Shown here piece after piece: positions 17,468 through 28,052 of a DNA stretch of 60,991 nucleotides. The DNA lies in NCBI GenBank assembly GCA_018666155.1, contig JABJAH010000059.1, forward strand, positions 1-60,991, given 5' to 3'. The notes under the pieces were generated by a model, which was given only the letters and a program-made list of their open reading frames with translations, searched no databases and had not been told where the DNA came from. Origin of the DNA: Rhodospirillaceae bacterium. Lineage in GTDB: Bacteria; Pseudomonadota; Alphaproteobacteria; Rhodospirillales; Rhodospirillaceae. The translations under genes and the position numbers were made by a program. Numbering within the stretch: the stretch's first letter is position 1; every line of letters begins with the position of its first letter.

Positions 17468-19204
17468 ATGCCAGACGACGCCAAGAAACCTGTCTTTGAT
17501 AAGACCAAGCTGCCGTCCCGCCATGTGACAGAAGGCCCCCAGCGTGCGCCCCATCGGTCGTATTACTACGCCATGGGTATGACCGATGAAGAGATTCATC
17601 GTCCCTTCGTTGGCGTTGCAACCTGCTGGAACGAAGCCGCGCCTTGCAACATCTCCCTCAGTCGCCAAGCGCAATCGGTCAAAAAGGGCGTCATCGAAGG
17701 TGGTGGCACACCGCGAGAATTTACGACAATTACGGTGACTGATGGCCTCGCCATGGGACACGCTGGGATGAAGTCATCACTGGTGTCACGAGATGTCATC
17801 GCAGATTCCGTCGAATTGACGATGCGCGGCCACAGTTACGATGCCCTGGTTGGCTTGGCTGGCTGCGACAAATCCTTGCCCGGCATGATGATGGTCATGT
17901 TGCGTCTCAATGTGCCGTCCGTCTTCATGTATGGCGGCTCGATCCTACCCGGGACGTTCAAGGGTAAAGATGTCACCGTTGTCGACGTGTTTGAGGCGGT
18001 CGGCCAGCATTCCGCTGGGAACATGAGCGACGAAGATCTATTCGAGCTGGAATGCGTCGCTTGTCCGTCCGCCGGGTCCTGTGGCGGCCAATTCACGGCC
18101 AATACGATGGCCTGTGTGTCTGAGGCCATGGGCCTAGCATTGCCTGGGTCTGCCGGTGCGCCAGCGCCCTATGAATCCCGTGATCACTTCGGTGAAGAGT
18201 CGGGCCGGGCGGTTATGAAACTCATTGAATCCGGGCTTCGACCCCGCGATATCGTGACCCGTAAGGCGCTTGAGAATGCTGCCGTTGTGGTTGCGGCCTC
18301 TGGTGGATCGACGAATGGTGGCCTCCACTTGCCGGCAATCGCGCACGAGGCAGGGATCAAATTCGATCTCGATGACGTCTGCGAGATCTTCAAAAAGACG
18401 CCCTATATTGCCGATCTCAAGCCCGGCGGTCGCTACGTCGCGAAAGATGTCTATGACATCGGAGGGGTCCCGGTGCTGCTTAAAGCGCTCTTAGATGGCG
18501 GCTACCTGCATGGCGATTGCATGACCGTGAGCGGCAAGACTTTGGCGGAAAACCTGGCCGACGTGAAGTTTCCAGAGGATCAGGATGTTATTCGGCCGAC
18601 TTCTAATCCTTTGTCTCCGACTGGCGGCGTCGTTGGCCTCAAGGGCTCTCTCGCTCCTCAAGGTGCGATTGTTAAGGTCGCGGGCATGGAGAACTTGACC
18701 TTCCGTGGTCCGGCCCGGTGCTTTGACTGCGAGGAAGATGCGTTTAAGGCCGTTGAGAACCGCACCTACAAAGAAGGCGAGGTCCTGGTCATACGCTATG
18801 AAGGCCCCCGTGGCGGGCCAGGGATGCGTGAAATGCTCTCCACCACCGCCGCGCTCTACGGGCAGGGGATGGGCGACAAGGTTGCCCTCGTCACCGATGG
18901 GCGCTTTTCAGGTGCTACCAGAGGGTTCTGCGTTGGCCACGTTGGGCCCGAAGCTGCTGTCGGTGGTCCGATCGCGCTGATCGAGGATGGCGATATGATT
19001 GCCCTTGATGCGGATGAGGGCACGATTGAGCTAGAGGTCAGCGATGAAGATCTCGCTAAACGACGCTCATCATGGTCCCCGAGGGCCCATGATTATCAAT
19101 CCGGTGCAATTTGGAAGTATGCCCAGACTGTTGGAGACGCCAAAGACGGTGCCGTGACTCACCCCGGTGGCAAGGCGGAGACACACGTTTACGCCGATAT
19201 TTAG
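17468..19204 (+). CDS. ilvD: Dihydroxy-acid dehydratase
   Basis: Iron-sulfur enzyme that dehydrates 2,3-dihydroxy-isovalerate and 2,3-dihydroxy-3-methylvalerate to the 2-keto acids in valine, isoleucine and leucine synthesis. 578 residues, normal length. Family cysteines for the cluster are present: C60 in NEAAPCN, C133 in [10 protein letters not shown] and C205 in [15 protein letters not shown]. Other landmarks are [32 protein letters not shown] and [17 protein letters not shown]. It appears to be a single-gene unit; no attenuator could be recognised in the 114 bases upstream. Valine synthesis next to valS is a loose functional match only. Confidence 0.97.
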   Translation: MPDDAKKPVFDKTKLPSRHVTEGPQRAPHRSYYYAMGMTDEEIHRPFVGVATCWNEAAPCNISLSRQAQSVKKGVIEGGGTPREFTTITVTDGLAMGHAGMKSSLVSRDVIADSVELTMRGHSYDALVGLAGCDKSLPGMMMVMLRLNVPSVFMYGGSILPGTFKGKDVTVVDVFEAVGQHSAGNMSDEDLFELECVACPSAGSCGGQFTANTMACVSEAMGLALPGSAGAPAPYESRDHFGEESGRAVMKLIESGLRPRDIVTRKALENAAVVVAASGGSTNGGLHLPAIAHEAGIKFDLDDVCEIFKKTPYIADLKPGGRYVAKDVYDIGGVPVLLKALLDGGYLHGDCMTVSGKTLAENLADVKFPEDQDVIRPTSNPLSPTGGVVGLKGSLAPQGAIVKVAGMENLTFRGPARCFDCEEDAFKAVENRTYKEGEVLVIRYEGPRGGPGMREMLSTTAALYGQGMGDKVALVTDGRFSGATRGFCVGHVGPEAAVGGPIALIEDGDMIALDADEGTIELEVSDEDLAKRRSSWSPRAHDYQSGAIWKYAQTVGDAKDGAVTHPGGKAETHVYADI

Positions 19205-19243
19205 CCGTCCGGCGTTTCGGAATAGCTAAAACATAGCGTACTA

Positions 19244-20173
19244 TTAAATACTCTCCACATAGTCGATCATGCGCTGCCGTTCTTTGGCGTCGGGCAGGCG
19301 TCCTCGGCCTGCGCCTGCATTGTCGACCATATGGTGCGGTTTGTTCGTTGCCGGGATAATGCAGGTCACTGCAGGATGGGAGAGAATGAACTTCAAATAG
19401 AATTGGCCCCAGCTTTCGGCGAACTCTGCGGCCCACTCTGGGATTTCCTTGCCTTCCGTTTGCTTGAACAGGCGTCCTCGGCCAAAGGGAACGTTGATCA
19501 TCGTGGCGATCCCGCGATCTGCGGCGACACGGAGGATGCTGTCCTCGGCGCTGCGTTCTTCAATGTTGTACTGAAACTGAACGAAATCGACCTTTTCGTT
19601 CTCCATCACTGGAACCAAGGCATCCTGAGCCCCGGGGCGCCAATGTGTGATGCCAATGTACCGATAACGCCCAGCTTGCCGCCATTCTCGCATTGTTCCG
19701 AGTTTCCGGTCCGTATCGACCAGATTGTGGACTTGGATAAGATCAATGCTGTCATTGTGGAGAAGGTCGAAGGAGGCGTTGAGCTCCTCCAGGCCCTCGG
19801 TCTCGCCTTCTTTACGGACCTTGGTGGCCAGAAACGCTTGATCACCGACGCCTAAGTCTTTGACTAGATCACCAACAACGCCCTCTGAGCCGCGATAGGA
19901 CGGCGCTGTGTCGATTATAGAGCCACCCTGATCCAGCAATGTCTGAATCACTGCCTTGCGTTGGTCCATGGCCGCCGTGTCTGATCGGTCAACGATGAAG
20001 GAACTGGATGTACCCAGTCCTATGACTGGCAATTGCTCACCGGACGACGGAATGGGGCGAGTCAGCATTGTCGTTGCGGCGCCGGTCGGTTTGATCACGC
20101 TCAAGGCGGATGCGGCAGTTGCGCTGACGGAAAGGGCCGTAAAGGAGCGGCGGGTTAGGGGCGTTGTCTTCAT
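19244..20173 (-). CDS. Aldo/keto reductase with a twin-arginine signal
   Basis: 309-residue aldo/keto reductase that should reduce a carbonyl with NADPH in a TIM barrel. The ATG at 20173 (AGAGG upstream) gives a Tat-type leader: TRRSFTALSV followed by a hydrophobic stretch ending in GAA. Barrel motifs include VIGLGTSSSF, GGSIIDTAPSYRGSEGVVG with the catalytic Asp and Tyr, the conserved ATKVRKEG (Lys) and a His in LIQVHNLVD. The C-terminus shows VTCIIPATNKPHHMVDNAGA. Export in folded form with NADP bound would suit Tat. It is convergent with ilvD, and exonuclease III lies upstream on the same strand, 65 bases away. Confidence 0.88.
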   Translation of the reverse strand: MKTTPLTRRSFTALSVSATAASALSVIKPTGAATTMLTRPIPSSGEQLPVIGLGTSSSFIVDRSDTAAMDQRKAVIQTLLDQGGSIIDTAPSYRGSEGVVGDLVKDLGVGDQAFLATKVRKEGETEGLEELNASFDLLHNDSIDLIQVHNLVDTDRKLGTMREWRQAGRYRYIGITHWRPGAQDALVPVMENEKVDFVQFQYNIEERSAEDSILRVAADRGIATMINVPFGRGRLFKQTEGKEIPEWAAEFAESWGQFYLKFILSHPAVTCIIPATNKPHHMVDNAGAGRGRLPDAKERQRMIDYVESI

Positions 20174-20238
20174 AACTAACCTCTGAATTTCAATTAATAA
20201 CAATAGCTTATATCTACAACCTAAGAAAATAGATCGAC

Positions 20239-21018
20239 TTAACTTTCGTCTAGCACGCACCAGACCGGGGTGTGATCGGAGGCTTTCTCTTTGCCCCTTG
20301 GTCCTTTGTCGATGCCGGCGTCCGTGAGGCGGTCGGCGGCCTGCGGGGATAGCAAAAGGTGATCGATGAGCAGCCCGTTATCCTTCTGCCAGGCGCCGCG
20401 CTGATAGTCCCAGTAGGAATACTGGTGGGGCGCATGGTTGAAGCTGCGTAGGGCATCCGTCAGTCCCAGGTTCTTGATCGCTTGAAACCGAGCCCGTGAT
20501 TCTGGCTGAACCAAAGCATCCGTGGCAAAATTGGCGATGTTGTAAACGTCGTCATCCTTAGGAATAACGTTGTAATCCCCGCCAAAAACAATGGTTTCTT
20601 CTAACGCCAAGGAGGCTTCGACGTGCGTATGCAGCCGATCCATCCAGCCCAGTTTATAGGGGAATTTTTCGGTATCGATGGGATTGCCGTTTGGCAGGTA
20701 GATCGAAGCGACCCGGACCGAACCAAAGACTGTGCCTTCCATGTACCGTGCCTGGACATCCTCATCGTTGCCCGGAAGACCGCGGGAGACATCCTCGATC
20801 TGGGATTTCGCCAGAATTGCGACGCCGTTGTAGGTTTTTTGGCCGTGGGTCTCGACCGTATAGCCGAGATCCTCGATTTCCATCCGAGGAAAGCCCTCAT
20901 CAACGGTCTTGATCTCCTGGAGGAGGACCACGTCCGGTGCAAATTCCTTGAGCCAGGCCAGGACAACGGGCAGCCGGGCTTTGACGGAGTTTACGTTCCA
21001 GGTGGCGATCTTAATCAT
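20239..21018 (-). CDS. xthA: Exodeoxyribonuclease III
   Basis: AP endonuclease and 3'-5' exonuclease of base-excision repair. 259 residues, typical length. Motifs of the exonuclease/endonuclease/phosphatase fold: IATWNVNSVKARL (Asn), VVLLQEIKT (catalytic Glu), GGDYNVIPKDDDVYN (Asp and Asn) and KASDHTPVWCVL (Asp-His). The first ATG gives the canonical MIKIATWNVN start. It is divergent from the TonB receptor at 21213 across 194 bases. Confidence 0.96.
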   Translation of the reverse strand: MIKIATWNVNSVKARLPVVLAWLKEFAPDVVLLQEIKTVDEGFPRMEIEDLGYTVETHGQKTYNGVAILAKSQIEDVSRGLPGNDEDVQARYMEGTVFGSVRVASIYLPNGNPIDTEKFPYKLGWMDRLHTHVEASLALEETIVFGGDYNVIPKDDDVYNIANFATDALVQPESRARFQAIKNLGLTDALRSFNHAPHQYSYWDYQRGAWQKDNGLLIDHLLLSPQAADRLTDAGIDKGPRGKEKASDHTPVWCVLDES

Positions 21019-21212
21019 AGGGCTTCAGTGGCTTTCGATTAGTTCAGGTTTCGTCATAGCGGATACGTCCGCTGCGTGGAAGCTAGCCAACGTTGTAAAT
21101 CTGCAACGCAGCAAAAGAAACTATAGATAAGGCCGCGCATTCGTGGGGTTGTCTGTATCATTTGCACACTTTTCCGTGAACACTGCGCGATCAATCTTGG
21201 GGAGAGATAGGA

Positions 21213-23813
21213 ATGCGTTTTAATTCAGGCAAATCTTTGCTTCTAGGCACCGCGGCTTTTCTGGCTCTTAGCCCAGCGCCCAGCGTTGTTTCAACCGCGG
21301 CAGCACAACAGATTACGCTAGAAGAAATCGTTGTTACTGCGCGTCAACGCTCTGAAAGCTTGCAGGAAATTCCGCTGGCGATCACGGCTTTCTCAGCCGA
21401 TGACATCGATGCCGCGGGCTTCCAGGACTTTGGTGACCTGGCTCAACAAACCGCTGGTTTGTCATTCGAAACGCGTATGGCGGGTGTTCGCGCTGGTCGT
21501 ATTGACTCCCTGATCCGGATTCGTGGGGTTACGGGTGCCGGTGGTACCTTTGACCACGTTGCCCCGACATCGCTGTTCGTTGACGGCATTTTTATGCTGG
21601 GCAACGCGAACGTCATCGGCCTCGGTGATTTAGAGCGCGTTGAGGTGATCAAAGGCCCGCAGTCAGCCTTCTTCGGCCGCAACACTTTTGCTGGCGCGAT
21701 CAACTACATCACTAAAAACCCAAGCCTTGAAGAACATGAAAACCGGGTCACCGCAACGGCGGGCACGTACGACAATTTTGACGTCAATGCCTCGTTCAGT
21801 GGTCCGCTGGTTGACGGCAAATTGGGTTATACCGTTAGCGCCCGCCTTTACAACAAAGGCGGCGAGTATACTGCAACAGATGGCGGTGTACTCGGCGATG
21901 AGTCGTCAAGGACAATCTCAGCTGTGCTCTATGGTGAGCCAACTGAATCATCGTCGTTCAAGCTGCGCGTCATGTACCAAAAAGATAACGACGGTCCGGC
22001 TGTAGCGCCGTTCTTCGGTACTGCTGCGTTGGAAGCGGCTAACACTTGCGCAGGCAAGTCTTTTGATCGCCTTGGCCCTGATGGCAGCCCGATTACGATT
22101 ACCCCGGCCCAAAACGGCCTGGCGCCGTACTTCTGCGGTGAAGTTCCCGAATTTGGTAGCCCGGGCCTAAGTTTCTCAAGCGAAACGTCACTCTTCCCGC
22201 AATCTTTCGCGCAAGAAGGTCGTGTCGGTTTTATTGCCAGCCCGTTTCAATTGTTATTCGGGCCACAGCCTAACCTCATTCAGACTGGCCTGTTGGATAT
22301 TAACTTTATCGACAAAGTGCCGACCCTGGATGGCTTCGGCATGGAGCGCTACCAGAAGCGTGTAGGGTTCAATGGCGATGTTGAACTCCCTGGTGACCAT
22401 CTCTTAACGGTCATTGGCGGTTGGAATCAGTCCGGCGTCAACTTCCTCCGCGATTACGACCGGTTGGATGCTTCTGGCTGGTATTCGGTCGATCCGAAGT
22501 ATGGTGAAGATTATAGCTTTGAAGCGCGGATCAATTCATCGGACGATCAACGTTTCCGTTATATCGCTGGCGTGACTTACTATGACCAAACCTTCATCAC
22601 CAGTGGGGCCGGTGGCCTACTCGCCGCTAACTGTACTGCGTCGTTGCTTGCTGGCGGTTGTGCCACAAGTGGTCCTGGTGTGTTCACGCTGCCTGCGACC
22701 AGTGGTAACGAAGCCCAAGTCTGGGCTGTTTACGGGTCATTATCCTATGACATCACAGATGAACTCACACTCGACGTTGAAGCTCGCTATTCGGAAGATA
22801 AGCGGACAGTCACAGCGTCTGGCTTCCTGTTGGAAGAAACCTATAAGGAAATCACACCACGCGTGATTTTGAGTTATCAACCTTCGGATGACACCAACCT
22901 GTATGCCCAGTTCTCCAAGGGTATTCTTCCAGGTGTTACCAATGGGCTGGTGGCCACATGTAGTCCCGACGAGTTCCTGGTCCCGTATATTTCTCAAATT
23001 ACAGGACTAGCCTCTACGGCGTCTGAGTGTGCCCAGTTTGCGTCACAAACGCCTGGTGGTGAGCTTCTTAGCTCGACGCCAACCCAAACACTGACCTCCT
23101 ACGAGTTGGGTTGGAAGCAAGTTCTCATGGAAGGCCGTGCCCGCTTCAGTGCATCGGCTTATTACTACGAATGGGCCAACGTGCCATTCGGTCTAACAGT
23201 GAGCTTCTTCCGGGATGATGAAGATCCAGCACTGCGCGATGGTATTCCTAACTCGTTTGCCAACTCGCTGGGTATTCAAGTCTCTGGTAGCCAAGAGCTC
23301 TACGGCCTTGAAGTAGAAACTGGCTATGCCATCTCTGAGAACTGGGATATGCAGTTCAACTTTAGTTGGCAGCAAAACAAATGGACGGACTTCGCAAGCC
23401 GTTCGACCATTCAGTCGACGGGCCTTGAAAACCTGACCGACCTTGAAGCCACTCGTTATCCGGAATGGCAGGGTAATCTGTCCACGACCTATCAGAATCA
23501 ACTCAACGCAACTTGGGATTGGTTCGCTCGCGCTGACTTCATTTACTCAGGCGAGTACTGGGCCGACAACGCGAACCTGATCCGTGGTCCGGATTACTTC
23601 CTCACTCACGTGAGAGCCGGTGTTACCAAAGAAGACTTCCGTGTCGAATTCTACGTTCGTAACTTGTTCGATACGAAGGCTTGGCTTGGTGCATCTCGGG
23701 CCATCGACTTTGTCTATGATGCGGGGAACTTCAACTTCACCCGCTTCCAAGGCATTGCTGTGAACCCACAGCAAAAGCGTCAGTTCGGTTTACGGACAAC
23801 GATCGACTTCTAA
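21213..23813 (+). CDS. TonB-dependent outer-membrane receptor (866 aa)
   Basis: Full-length receptor; ligand unknown. A signal peptide (cleavage near AAAQ) is followed by the TonB-box-like LEEIVVTARQRSESLQEI, then a plug with DLERVEVIKGPQSAFFGRN and NTFAGAINYITK (about residues 145-170). The barrel ends in FGLRTTIDF. GGGGAGAG sits before the ATG, much as in the receptor at 2380. It belongs to the same broad group as receptors 1 and 2 but is more distant, with longer loops holding paired cysteines (for example NCTASLLAGGCATS). There is no neighbouring transport operon that would reveal the substrate. Confidence 0.96.
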   Translation: MRFNSGKSLLLGTAAFLALSPAPSVVSTAAAQQITLEEIVVTARQRSESLQEIPLAITAFSADDIDAAGFQDFGDLAQQTAGLSFETRMAGVRAGRIDSLIRIRGVTGAGGTFDHVAPTSLFVDGIFMLGNANVIGLGDLERVEVIKGPQSAFFGRNTFAGAINYITKNPSLEEHENRVTATAGTYDNFDVNASFSGPLVDGKLGYTVSARLYNKGGEYTATDGGVLGDESSRTISAVLYGEPTESSSFKLRVMYQKDNDGPAVAPFFGTAALEAANTCAGKSFDRLGPDGSPITITPAQNGLAPYFCGEVPEFGSPGLSFSSETSLFPQSFAQEGRVGFIASPFQLLFGPQPNLIQTGLLDINFIDKVPTLDGFGMERYQKRVGFNGDVELPGDHLLTVIGGWNQSGVNFLRDYDRLDASGWYSVDPKYGEDYSFEARINSSDDQRFRYIAGVTYYDQTFITSGAGGLLAANCTASLLAGGCATSGPGVFTLPATSGNEAQVWAVYGSLSYDITDELTLDVEARYSEDKRTVTASGFLLEETYKEITPRVILSYQPSDDTNLYAQFSKGILPGVTNGLVATCSPDEFLVPYISQITGLASTASECAQFASQTPGGELLSSTPTQTLTSYELGWKQVLMEGRARFSASAYYYEWANVPFGLTVSFFRDDEDPALRDGIPNSFANSLGIQVSGSQELYGLEVETGYAISENWDMQFNFSWQQNKWTDFASRSTIQSTGLENLTDLEATRYPEWQGNLSTTYQNQLNATWDWFARADFIYSGEYWADNANLIRGPDYFLTHVRAGVTKEDFRVEFYVRNLFDTKAWLGASRAIDFVYDAGNFNFTRFQGIAVNPQQKRQFGLRTTIDF

Positions 23814-23840
23814 GATCCCGTCATAGGGGAGGGGATCCCG

Positions 23841-23880
23841 CGGGCCCGATGCTTTACAGCGTCGGGCCCGTTGCTTTTTG
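23841..23880 (+). terminator. Probable terminator after receptor 3
   Basis: CGGGCCCGA and TCGGGCCCG form a 9-bp stem around a 12-base loop, followed by a short, interrupted T-run (TTGCTTTTT). Confidence 0.7.
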
Positions 23881-23927
23881 GGTCGCTGGTTGTAGATCGC
23901 TAGGCGTCGCCAAACGCACCGGTTACC

Positions 23928-24614
23928 ATGACGCCCATGCGCATTGTTCTATTTGTCCTCTGCATTGTTTTCTGGAGTGCCCCGGTCTGGGCACAGAGCA
24001 ACTTGTGCGCTCCCTATACCACCCCGGTGCGTCTCAAGTTTGAGACCCGACTGGTCCAGCCGACATATAACACCGACATCTCCATTCAAGACGTGCGCCA
24101 GCTGTATACGGTACGCGGCCAGCGGATCAGTCGCGCCCACACCAATGCCATTGGCCTAACCTACGCTGAGGTCTCTCTCGGGCTTTCTGCGTCAACTCGG
24201 TCCATTCCGCGGCAGCGGAGCGGGTATTGTGTCTATCTCGAAGAAGTTCAGGCGGACTTCGGGTTTGATCGTGTTGATGTTTACGTCGGGCGTGAGTATC
24301 GCCGTGGAACCTGTGAATACCGGACGATCCTGGATCACGAGAATGAGCACGTTGCGATCAACAATTCGGTTGTCCGGGGGTATGGCCCCCGCTTGCGTCA
24401 GTCGTTGGAGCGCGAACTTCGGAGGTTGGAGCCACTGTTTACGACAACGGTCCGGACCGGTGCGCGGCAGATTGTTGAAAACTTGCGTCAGCGCATCCAA
24501 CCGATGATGGATGCCTTTCAGCGGGAACAGCGACGGCGCAATGCGGCCATCGATACCAACGCGAATTACGGTGCGCTACAGGAATTGTGCTTGGATTGGG
24601 CTCTCTACCGCTAG
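23928..24614 (+). CDS. Secreted protein with an HExxH zinc-protease-like motif
   Basis: 228 residues. A signal peptide (hydrophobic IVLFVLCIVFWSAPVWA, cleaved near residue 22) is followed by a soluble domain with Cys at 27, 101 and 129. H137-E138-N-E-H141 in ILDHENEHVAI matches the HExxH zinc signature. The downstream part is Arg-rich and helical (REQRRRNAAID). The general arrangement recalls uncharacterised exported metallopeptidase-like proteins, but I cannot name the family. The second ATG, at 23937, is an equally good start. Whether it is an active protease is open; the third zinc ligand cannot be assigned by eye. Confidence 0.75.
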   Translation: MTPMRIVLFVLCIVFWSAPVWAQSNLCAPYTTPVRLKFETRLVQPTYNTDISIQDVRQLYTVRGQRISRAHTNAIGLTYAEVSLGLSASTRSIPRQRSGYCVYLEEVQADFGFDRVDVYVGREYRRGTCEYRTILDHENEHVAINNSVVRGYGPRLRQSLERELRRLEPLFTTTVRTGARQIVENLRQRIQPMMDAFQREQRRRNAAIDTNANYGALQELCLDWALYR

Positions 24615-24618
24615 TCGG

Positions 24619-24966
24619 CTAGAGGGAGAATGATGTTCCGCAGCCGCAGGTGGAGCTGGCATTTGGGTTGTTGATCCGAAAGGACGAGGCCATCATATCG
24701 TCGACATAGTCGATTTCTGATCCGCCGAGCAGGTCCAGCGACATATCGTCGATCACCAGCTTTACTCCGTGAAACTCAAACACCTTATCGTCGTCTGTGG
24801 TTTCAGCGTCCAAGCTGAAGCCATAGGAAAAGCCCGAACAGCCACCGCCGGACACGCTGAGCCGCAGCATTAGGCTGGCATCACCTTCTTCGGTGATGAG
24901 GCTAGTGACCTTTACCGCGGCCCGTTCAGTCAGGCCGACGGCAGGAGGTGGGCTCATGTTATTCAT
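24619..24966 (-). CDS. erpA: A-type iron-sulfur cluster carrier, ErpA-like
   Basis: 115-residue protein that receives Fe-S clusters and passes them to apo-enzymes. The three cysteines of the HesB/IscA fold are present: C43 in GGGCSGFSYGF, and C107 and C109 in the C-terminal CGCG. A long upstream extension of the frame overlaps the divergent dgt gene and is not used; ATG at 24966 (or 24957) fits the family length. It could equally be labelled an IscA or SufA homologue, since the family is hard to split by eye. It is divergent from dgt across 120 bases. Confidence 0.9.
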   Translation of the reverse strand: MNNMSPPPAVGLTERAAVKVTSLITEEGDASLMLRLSVSGGGCSGFSYGFSLDAETTDDDKVFEFHGVKLVIDDMSLDLLGGSEIDYVDDMMASSFRINNPNASSTCGCGTSFSL

Positions 24967-25086
24967 CGTCGATCCAGGCTTATCTGACCGGTTGATCCGA
25001 AGTAGACGTAATCTAAGTCTCTTAGCGTCAATCTTCAAGGAACCCGGCAGATTGCTTGATAAAGCGCCCTCCGGTAGGTTCCGGCC

Positions 25087-26280
25087 ATGACCGCTTCTCT
25101 TTCCGCCATGCAGGGCTGTTTGGCCCCGATTGCTGCCGATCCGGCCCGGTCGCGAGGGCGATTGCATCCGGAGCCTGAGGCGGAAACCCGGTCCGCTTTT
25201 CAGCGGGACCGAGACCGTATTATTCATTCCAGTGCCTTTCGGCGCCTCAAGTACAAGACTCAGGTGTTCGTCTATCACGAGGGTGACAACTACAGAACAC
25301 GGCTTTCCCACAGCCTCGAGGTGGCCCAGATCGCCCGGTCCGTGAGCCGGTTTATGGGGCTCAATGAGGACTTGGCCGAGACGGTAGGCCTGGCCCATGA
25401 TCTTGGTCACACCTGCTTCGGACATGCCGGGGAAGACGCGCTGCAAGAGTGTATGGCGCCCTATAACGGTTTTGATCATAACGCCCAGGCCTTGCGTATT
25501 CTAACCAAGCTGGAGCATCGCTATCCCGGTTTTGATGGCCTCAATCTCACATGGGAAACCCTTGAGGGCTTGGTCAAACATAACGGGCCGTTGCAGGGGC
25601 CGAGCGTTGTTGAGGCCATTCCGCTCGCGGTCGTGGAATATGTAGCGGATCACGATCTGGAGCTTGATAAGCATGCGTCTGCAGAGGCCCAGGTGGCGGC
25701 AGTGGCAGATGACATCGCTTACAACGCCCATGATATCGACGACGGGCTCAACGCCCGTTTGTTCTCGCTCGATGACCTCAAAGGCCTGCCGTTGGTTGGC
25801 CCAATCGTGATGGATGTTGAGCGTGATTTTCCAGACCTGGATGAATCACGCCGGGTTCATGAAATCGTCCGCCGGCTCATCGGCGTGATGGTGAATGATG
25901 TGTTTTTTGAGTCAGGGCGGCGGATGGCGGCTCTGGCACCGGCGAGTTTGGCAGATGTCCATGGCCTTGATACCGCGCTGGTCGACTTCTCAAGTGATAT
26001 GGCCGAGAACGATAAAGCCTTGAAGGGATTTCTTTTTCCCAATATGTACCGGCACGACCGCGTAACCTGCATGACCGAGCAAGCCCATCAGGTTGTTCAC
26101 GATCTTTTCGCCTTGCTCCACCGCGAGCCGGAGCAATTGCCAAGCGGCTGGCATGGACAGATCGATGGACCTGGGGGCATGAAAACGGCGCGGCGCGTGG
26201 CTGACTATATCGGGGGTATGACCGACCGGTTTGCCCTTGCGGAACACACTCGATTATTTGGACCCGGCTTGTTGCCATGA
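25087..26280 (+). CDS. dgt: dGTP triphosphohydrolase-like HD-domain protein
   Basis: Hydrolyses dNTPs to nucleoside and triphosphate, helping set nucleotide pools. 397 residues, typical of the short, broad-specificity type. HD-domain metal ligands appear as H75 in [13 protein letters not shown] and H104-D105 in [16 protein letters not shown]; further conserved segments are [11 protein letters not shown] and [15 protein letters not shown]. The last bases overlap argS by ATGA, so it opens the long plus-strand run that reaches the nlpD-like gene. Confidence 0.95.
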   Translation: MTASLSAMQGCLAPIAADPARSRGRLHPEPEAETRSAFQRDRDRIIHSSAFRRLKYKTQVFVYHEGDNYRTRLSHSLEVAQIARSVSRFMGLNEDLAETVGLAHDLGHTCFGHAGEDALQECMAPYNGFDHNAQALRILTKLEHRYPGFDGLNLTWETLEGLVKHNGPLQGPSVVEAIPLAVVEYVADHDLELDKHASAEAQVAAVADDIAYNAHDIDDGLNARLFSLDDLKGLPLVGPIVMDVERDFPDLDESRRVHEIVRRLIGVMVNDVFFESGRRMAALAPASLADVHGLDTALVDFSSDMAENDKALKGFLFPNMYRHDRVTCMTEQAHQVVHDLFALLHREPEQLPSGWHGQIDGPGGMKTARRVADYIGGMTDRFALAEHTRLFGPGLLP

Positions 26281-28052
26281 ACGTATTTACCCTCGTTAGA
26301 AATCAGGTCGTTGAGGCGATCGAAGCCGAAGTCGCCGCGGGTGGATTGCCTGCCGACCTCAAGCTCGACGCTATAACGGCGGAGCCGCCGCGCGATGCAT
26401 CGCATGGTGATATCTCGACCAACGCGGCGATGGTGCTGGCTAAGCCTGCGCAGATGAAGCCGCGCGATGTCGCGGAGAAAATCGTGGCGCGGCTCGCAGA
26501 TGCGGACGGCATTGTGTCTGCGGACATCGCCGGTCCTGGATTTATCAACCTTCGGCTTGAGCCATCTGTTTGGCAGGGCGTGGTGTCGGATGTTCTCAAA
26601 GCCGGCGTCGCCTATGGCGACAGCGACCTCGGCCAAGATGTGCCGGTCAATGTGGAATATGTTTCTGCCAATCCGACCGGGCCGCTTCATGTTGGCCATG
26701 CGCGGGGTGCCGTGTTTGGTGATGCGTTGGCAGCACTGCTGGCCAAGGCGGGATACGCGGTTACTAAAGAATTTTACGTCAACGATGCCGGTGCGCAGGT
26801 CGACTCTCTGGCGCGCGCTTTGCATTTTCGATACTTGGAAGCGTTGGGCAAGAAGAGCGCTGCCGACTTCACCGCCGCCGCTGCAGCGGGCGAAGTCGAA
26901 TATGCTGGCGACTATTTGAAGGATGCGGCTTCTGCATTGTCGAAACGGGATGGCGAGAAGTGGGTCGATGCGCCGATTGAAGACTGGCTGGTCCCGCTCA
27001 GGCAATTCGCTATCGATTCAATGATGGATATGATCCGCGACGATTTAGCGTCGCTTGGAATCTCACAGGACCGTTTTACCTCTGAACGGGCCTTGGTCGA
27101 CGCGGGCCAGGTTGATCGGGCGATTGCTGATTTAGAAAAACAGGGGCTTGTGTACACCGGTGTCCTTGAGCCACCGAAAGGCAAAAAGCCTGACGATTGG
27201 GAGCCGCGTCCGCAAATGCTGTTTAAAGCCACCGAATTTGGTGACGATATTGATCGGCCGTTTCAAAAATCCGATGGGTCTTGGACCTACTTTGCGTCCG
27301 ACGTCGCCTATCACCGCGACAAGTTTGATCGCGGGTTCGCCGAAATGATTGACGTTTGGGGTGCCGATCACGGTGGTTATGTGAAGCGGATGCAGGCTGG
27401 TGTGAAAGCCTTGTCGGCGAACAAGGGATCGCTCGACGTCAAGATTTGTCAGTTGGTTAAACTGTTCGACAACGGTAAGCCGGTCGCGATGTCCAAGCGC
27501 GCCGGAACGTTTGTGACTCTGCGTGACCTTATTGACGCAGTGGGCAAAGACGTCGTGCGCTTCATCATGCTGACTCGCAAGAACGACGCACCGCTTGATT
27601 TTGACTTTGCCAAGGTGACCGAGAAGTCGCGGGACAACCCTGTGTTCTATGTCCAATACGCTCACGCGCGGATTTATTCCGTATTCCGACACGCTGCCGA
27701 CGTGCTTCCTGGACAGGATTTGTCGGAGGCGTCTTTGGCTAAGGCGGACTTATCGTTGTGCTCGGATGCTTATGAATTGGCTGTGATGCGAACCGTGGCG
27801 TCGTGGCCGCGGATAATCGATGCGGCAGCGTTGGCCCATGAACCGCATCGCATTGCCTTCTATCTGTACGACCTGGCAGCCCAGCTTCATGCCCTGTGGA
27901 ACCGGGGTAACGAAGATGCGGAAATGAGGTTCCTGTTGCCTGACCAACCCGATCGGTCGATGGCGCGTCTCGCGCTTGTCCGGTCGGTTGCGGTGGTGAT
28001 AGCGTCAGGTTTGGATGTGTTCGGCGTTGAGCCAGTAAAGGAGATGCGATGA
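26277..28052 (+). CDS. argS: Arginine--tRNA ligase
   Basis: Charges tRNA-Arg. 591 residues, usual alphaproteobacterial length. It has the N-terminal Add-1-type domain, the class I signature [14 protein letters not shown] (HVGH at 138-141), and a KMSKS-like AMSKRAG. The C-terminus carries the DALR anticodon-binding domain, ending in [12 protein letters not shown]. The start overlaps the dgt stop by four bases and its own stop overlaps the SPOR gene in the same way, so translation is coupled. Confidence 0.97.
   Translation: MNVFTLVRNQVVEAIEAEVAAGGLPADLKLDAITAEPPRDASHGDISTNAAMVLAKPAQMKPRDVAEKIVARLADADGIVSADIAGPGFINLRLEPSVWQGVVSDVLKAGVAYGDSDLGQDVPVNVEYVSANPTGPLHVGHARGAVFGDALAALLAKAGYAVTKEFYVNDAGAQVDSLARALHFRYLEALGKKSAADFTAAAAAGEVEYAGDYLKDAASALSKRDGEKWVDAPIEDWLVPLRQFAIDSMMDMIRDDLASLGISQDRFTSERALVDAGQVDRAIADLEKQGLVYTGVLEPPKGKKPDDWEPRPQMLFKATEFGDDIDRPFQKSDGSWTYFASDVAYHRDKFDRGFAEMIDVWGADHGGYVKRMQAGVKALSANKGSLDVKICQLVKLFDNGKPVAMSKRAGTFVTLRDLIDAVGKDVVRFIMLTRKNDAPLDFDFAKVTEKSRDNPVFYVQYAHARIYSVFRHAADVLPGQDLSEASLAKADLSLCSDAYELAVMRTVASWPRIIDAAALAHEPHRIAFYLYDLAAQLHALWNRGNEDAEMRFLLPDQPDRSMARLALVRSVAVVIASGLDVFGVEPVKEMR

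Noticed and set aside
19331..19855. 174-codon plus-strand frame
   Set aside because: Antisense to the aldo/keto reductase, whose motifs are clear.
24967..25479. Long N-terminal extension of the ErpA frame
   Set aside because: It runs across the divergent dgt gene; the family length and motifs fit the start at 24966.
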